64,000 nucleotides of DNA from Shinella sp. PSBB067. GTDB taxonomy: Bacteria > Pseudomonadota > Alphaproteobacteria > Rhizobiales > Rhizobiaceae. This document shows positions 62,812-64,000 of this stretch, piece after piece. The first letter of the stretch is position 1; each line of letters begins with the position of its first letter. Under the pieces are notes generated by a model that saw only the letters and a program-made list of their open reading frames with translations, was not told the DNA's origin and searched no databases. The stretch is from assembly GCF_016839145.1 (NCBI RefSeq), contig NZ_CP069302.1, positions 124,001 to 188,000 of the forward strand, read 5' to 3'. Made by a program: the position numbers and the translations under genes.

Positions 62812-63498
62812 ATGCTGGTCGCGGCCGGCCGGGAGGCCTTTGAATCCGCCAAGCAATGGGTCTATCGCGTCCTGCGGCACGCGATCATGACGGGCCAGTT
62901 CGAGCCGGGCGATCCGGTGACGATCAACGGCCTTGCCGAGGCGCTGGGGGTCAGCGCCATGCCGGTGCGCGAGGCCCTGCACCGTCTCGTCGCCGAGGGC
63001 GCGCTGGAACTGCTGGACAATCGCCGGGTGCGCGTGCCCGATCTCGACCCGCAGAGCTTCGAGGAGGTGCTGGAGGCGCGCGTGGCGCTGGAGACGCGCG
63101 CCGCCGAGCGCGCCATGCCCTTCGTCGACGAGATGCGGCTTGCCCGCATGCGTGCCTTCGACCAGCAGGCGGACCAGGCTCTGGCGGCCGGGGATTTCGG
63201 GCGCTTGGTGGAGGCGAATTTCAACTTTCACCGCTGTCTCTACGAGGCGCGGCCCGGCACCGTCATGCTGCCGCTCATCGAATCGCTGTGGCTGCGCCTC
63301 GGTCCCTTCATGCGCCGGGCCGGCGAGACATTGTCGGAGACCTACCAGGTCGACCGCCATGCCGAGGCGCTTGCCGCCATCGCCCGGCGCGATGCCGAGG
63401 CGCTGAAGGCGGCGATCGCGGCCGATATCCGCGACGGCACGGGCCACCTCGGCCGGGGCCATTTCGAGCGGGTCGCCGCGCTTGCCGCCGGCGCCTAG
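62812..63498 (+). CDS. GntR-family (FadR/FCD) transcriptional regulator
   Basis: 228-residue regulator. The winged helix is at about residues 12-80 (VYRVLRHAIMTGQFEPGDPVTINGLAEALGVSAMPVREALHRLVAEGALEL, the classic GntR pattern), followed by an FCD effector domain (about 85-215) with aspartate/histidine residues expected to hold a metal (FNFHRCLYEA, DRHAEALAAI). Divergent from the amine-type importer operon with two palindromes between them, so it is its probable repressor. Effector unknown. Complete gene. Confidence 0.9.
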   Translation: MLVAAGREAFESAKQWVYRVLRHAIMTGQFEPGDPVTINGLAEALGVSAMPVREALHRLVAEGALELLDNRRVRVPDLDPQSFEEVLEARVALETRAAERAMPFVDEMRLARMRAFDQQADQALAAGDFGRLVEANFNFHRCLYEARPGTVMLPLIESLWLRLGPFMRRAGETLSETYQVDRHAEALAAIARRDAEALKAAIAADIRDGTGHLGRGHFERVAALAAGA

Positions 63499-63512
63499 CC
63501 CGGAGCGTGCCG

Positions 63513-64000
63513 TCAGGCGCGATGGCTGCTCGGCGAGTAGCCGTAGCGCTTCTTGAAGGCATTCGAGAAATACTGGCTCGAATTGAAACCGCAGCTCAGC
63601 GCGATCTCGGTGACGCTGGTATTGCGCGGCTCCTGCAGGAGGCGCGAGGCGTGCTCCAGCCGCAGGTGCTGGAGATACTGGCGCGGCGCCATGTTGGTGA
63701 GCTTCTTGCAATAGTCGGAAAAGCGGGTTCGCGAGAGCCCGCATTCCTCGGCCATGCCTTCCAGCGACCAGTCCTCCTCCAGCGCATGGGCAAGCCGCCG
63801 CAGGAAGATCGCGACGGTGTGCTGCGAGGTCGAAAGATCGGGATCGAGCGTCGGCGCCTGCTCGCCCATCCGGTCGATCAGGCTCAGCATCATGGCGTTG
63901 ATCGCGACCTTCAGGCGCGTCTCGCCATCCTCCGGGCTGCGCTCGAGCAGGATGGAGGGAATGGCCTCGAAGGCGCGGCAGAGCTCGGTGCCGCCGTCCC
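63513..64000 (-). CDS. AraC-family transcriptional regulator, N-terminus cut by window edge
   Basis: The C-terminal part of an AraC/XylS regulator enters from beyond 64000; the visible 162 codons end at 63513. The double HTH is intact (LEEDWSLEGMAEECGLSRTRFSDYCKKLTNMAPRQYLQHLRLEHASRLLQEPRNTSVTEIALSCGFNSSQYFSNAFKKRYGYSP). The preceding visible part (GTELCRAFEAIPSILLERSPEDGETRLKVAINAMMLSLIDRMG) belongs to the effector domain. Translation must start outside the window. Which operon it controls cannot be judged from here. Confidence 0.88.
   Translation of the reverse strand, partial: DGGTELCRAFEAIPSILLERSPEDGETRLKVAINAMMLSLIDRMGEQAPTLDPDLSTSQHTVAIFLRRLAHALEEDWSLEGMAEECGLSRTRFSDYCKKLTNMAPRQYLQHLRLEHASRLLQEPRNTSVTEIALSCGFNSSQYFSNAFKKRYGYSPSSHRA

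Overview
The window is a high-GC, gene-dense stretch of an alphaproteobacterial genome. Pairing a plant-associated style NHEJ locus (two ku genes plus ligD) with minCDE, a CtrA-type box, many solute-binding-protein ABC importers and short mosaic palindromes of the kind scattered through Rhizobium-type genomes points to the Rhizobiaceae (Shinella, Ensifer or Agrobacterium relatives). The genus is an inference. minCDE lies on secondary replicons in several Rhizobiaceae, so this could be a chromid, but no replication gene is visible. I found no rRNA, tRNA, CRISPR array, prophage or insertion sequence.

Layout. 1-2.4 kb: ferric-iron-type importer (permease cut by the window edge, divergent binding protein). 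2.5-4.1 kb: MarR regulator and FUSC exporter behind a strong palindrome. 4.1-5.6 kb: three-gene stress-like operon (flavodoxin-fold reductase, DUF3175, cupin). 5.7-10.1 kb: NHEJ island (73-aa ORF, ku, ligD, second ku). 10.2-12.6 kb: MocR-type regulator divergent from a DMT permease. 12.6-14.8 kb: large predicted inverse autotransporter with a beta-helix. 15.0-17.3 kb: small ORF and minCDE with a CtrA-type box. 17.5-22.4 kb: repeat cluster, putA and its Lrp-type regulator. 22.4-24.7 kb: small conserved unknowns (DUF3008, DUF1810, DUF488). 24.9-29.1 kb: tyrosine/homogentisate degradation (MarR, hmgA, fumarylacetoacetate hydrolase, maiA) with a DUF2585 gene inside. 29.2-29.8 kb: VapBC-type module. 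29.8-33.7 kb: gabD, gabT and a MerR-XRE-cupin regulator. 33.8-37.6 kb: D-xylonate-type dehydratase between two DMT permeases.

The right-hand third is dominated by amine-type uptake. Three PotABCD-like ABC importers appear: 37.8-44.1 kb (with aldehyde dehydrogenase and metallo-hydrolase, TetR divergent), 51.0-55.7 kb (with a nitrilase-family amidase, preceded by LysR and an aminotransferase) and 55.7-62.6 kb (with an amidohydrolase and a serine hydrolase, GntR divergent). A CueR/CopA/CopZ copper module (45.3-48.4 kb) with two textbook CueR operators sits between them. A truncated AraC regulator closes the window.

Functionally the region reads as a nutrient-scavenging block: import of cationic or amide-like nitrogen compounds, hydrolysis, transamination and oxidation through the GABA shunt, together with proline and tyrosine degradation. 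Most catabolic units have their own adjacent regulator, and many have a visible operator-like palindrome or repeat in the divergent intergenic region. Several importer operons have strong hairpins or mosaic repeats just after the binding-protein gene, probably setting expression levels within the operon.
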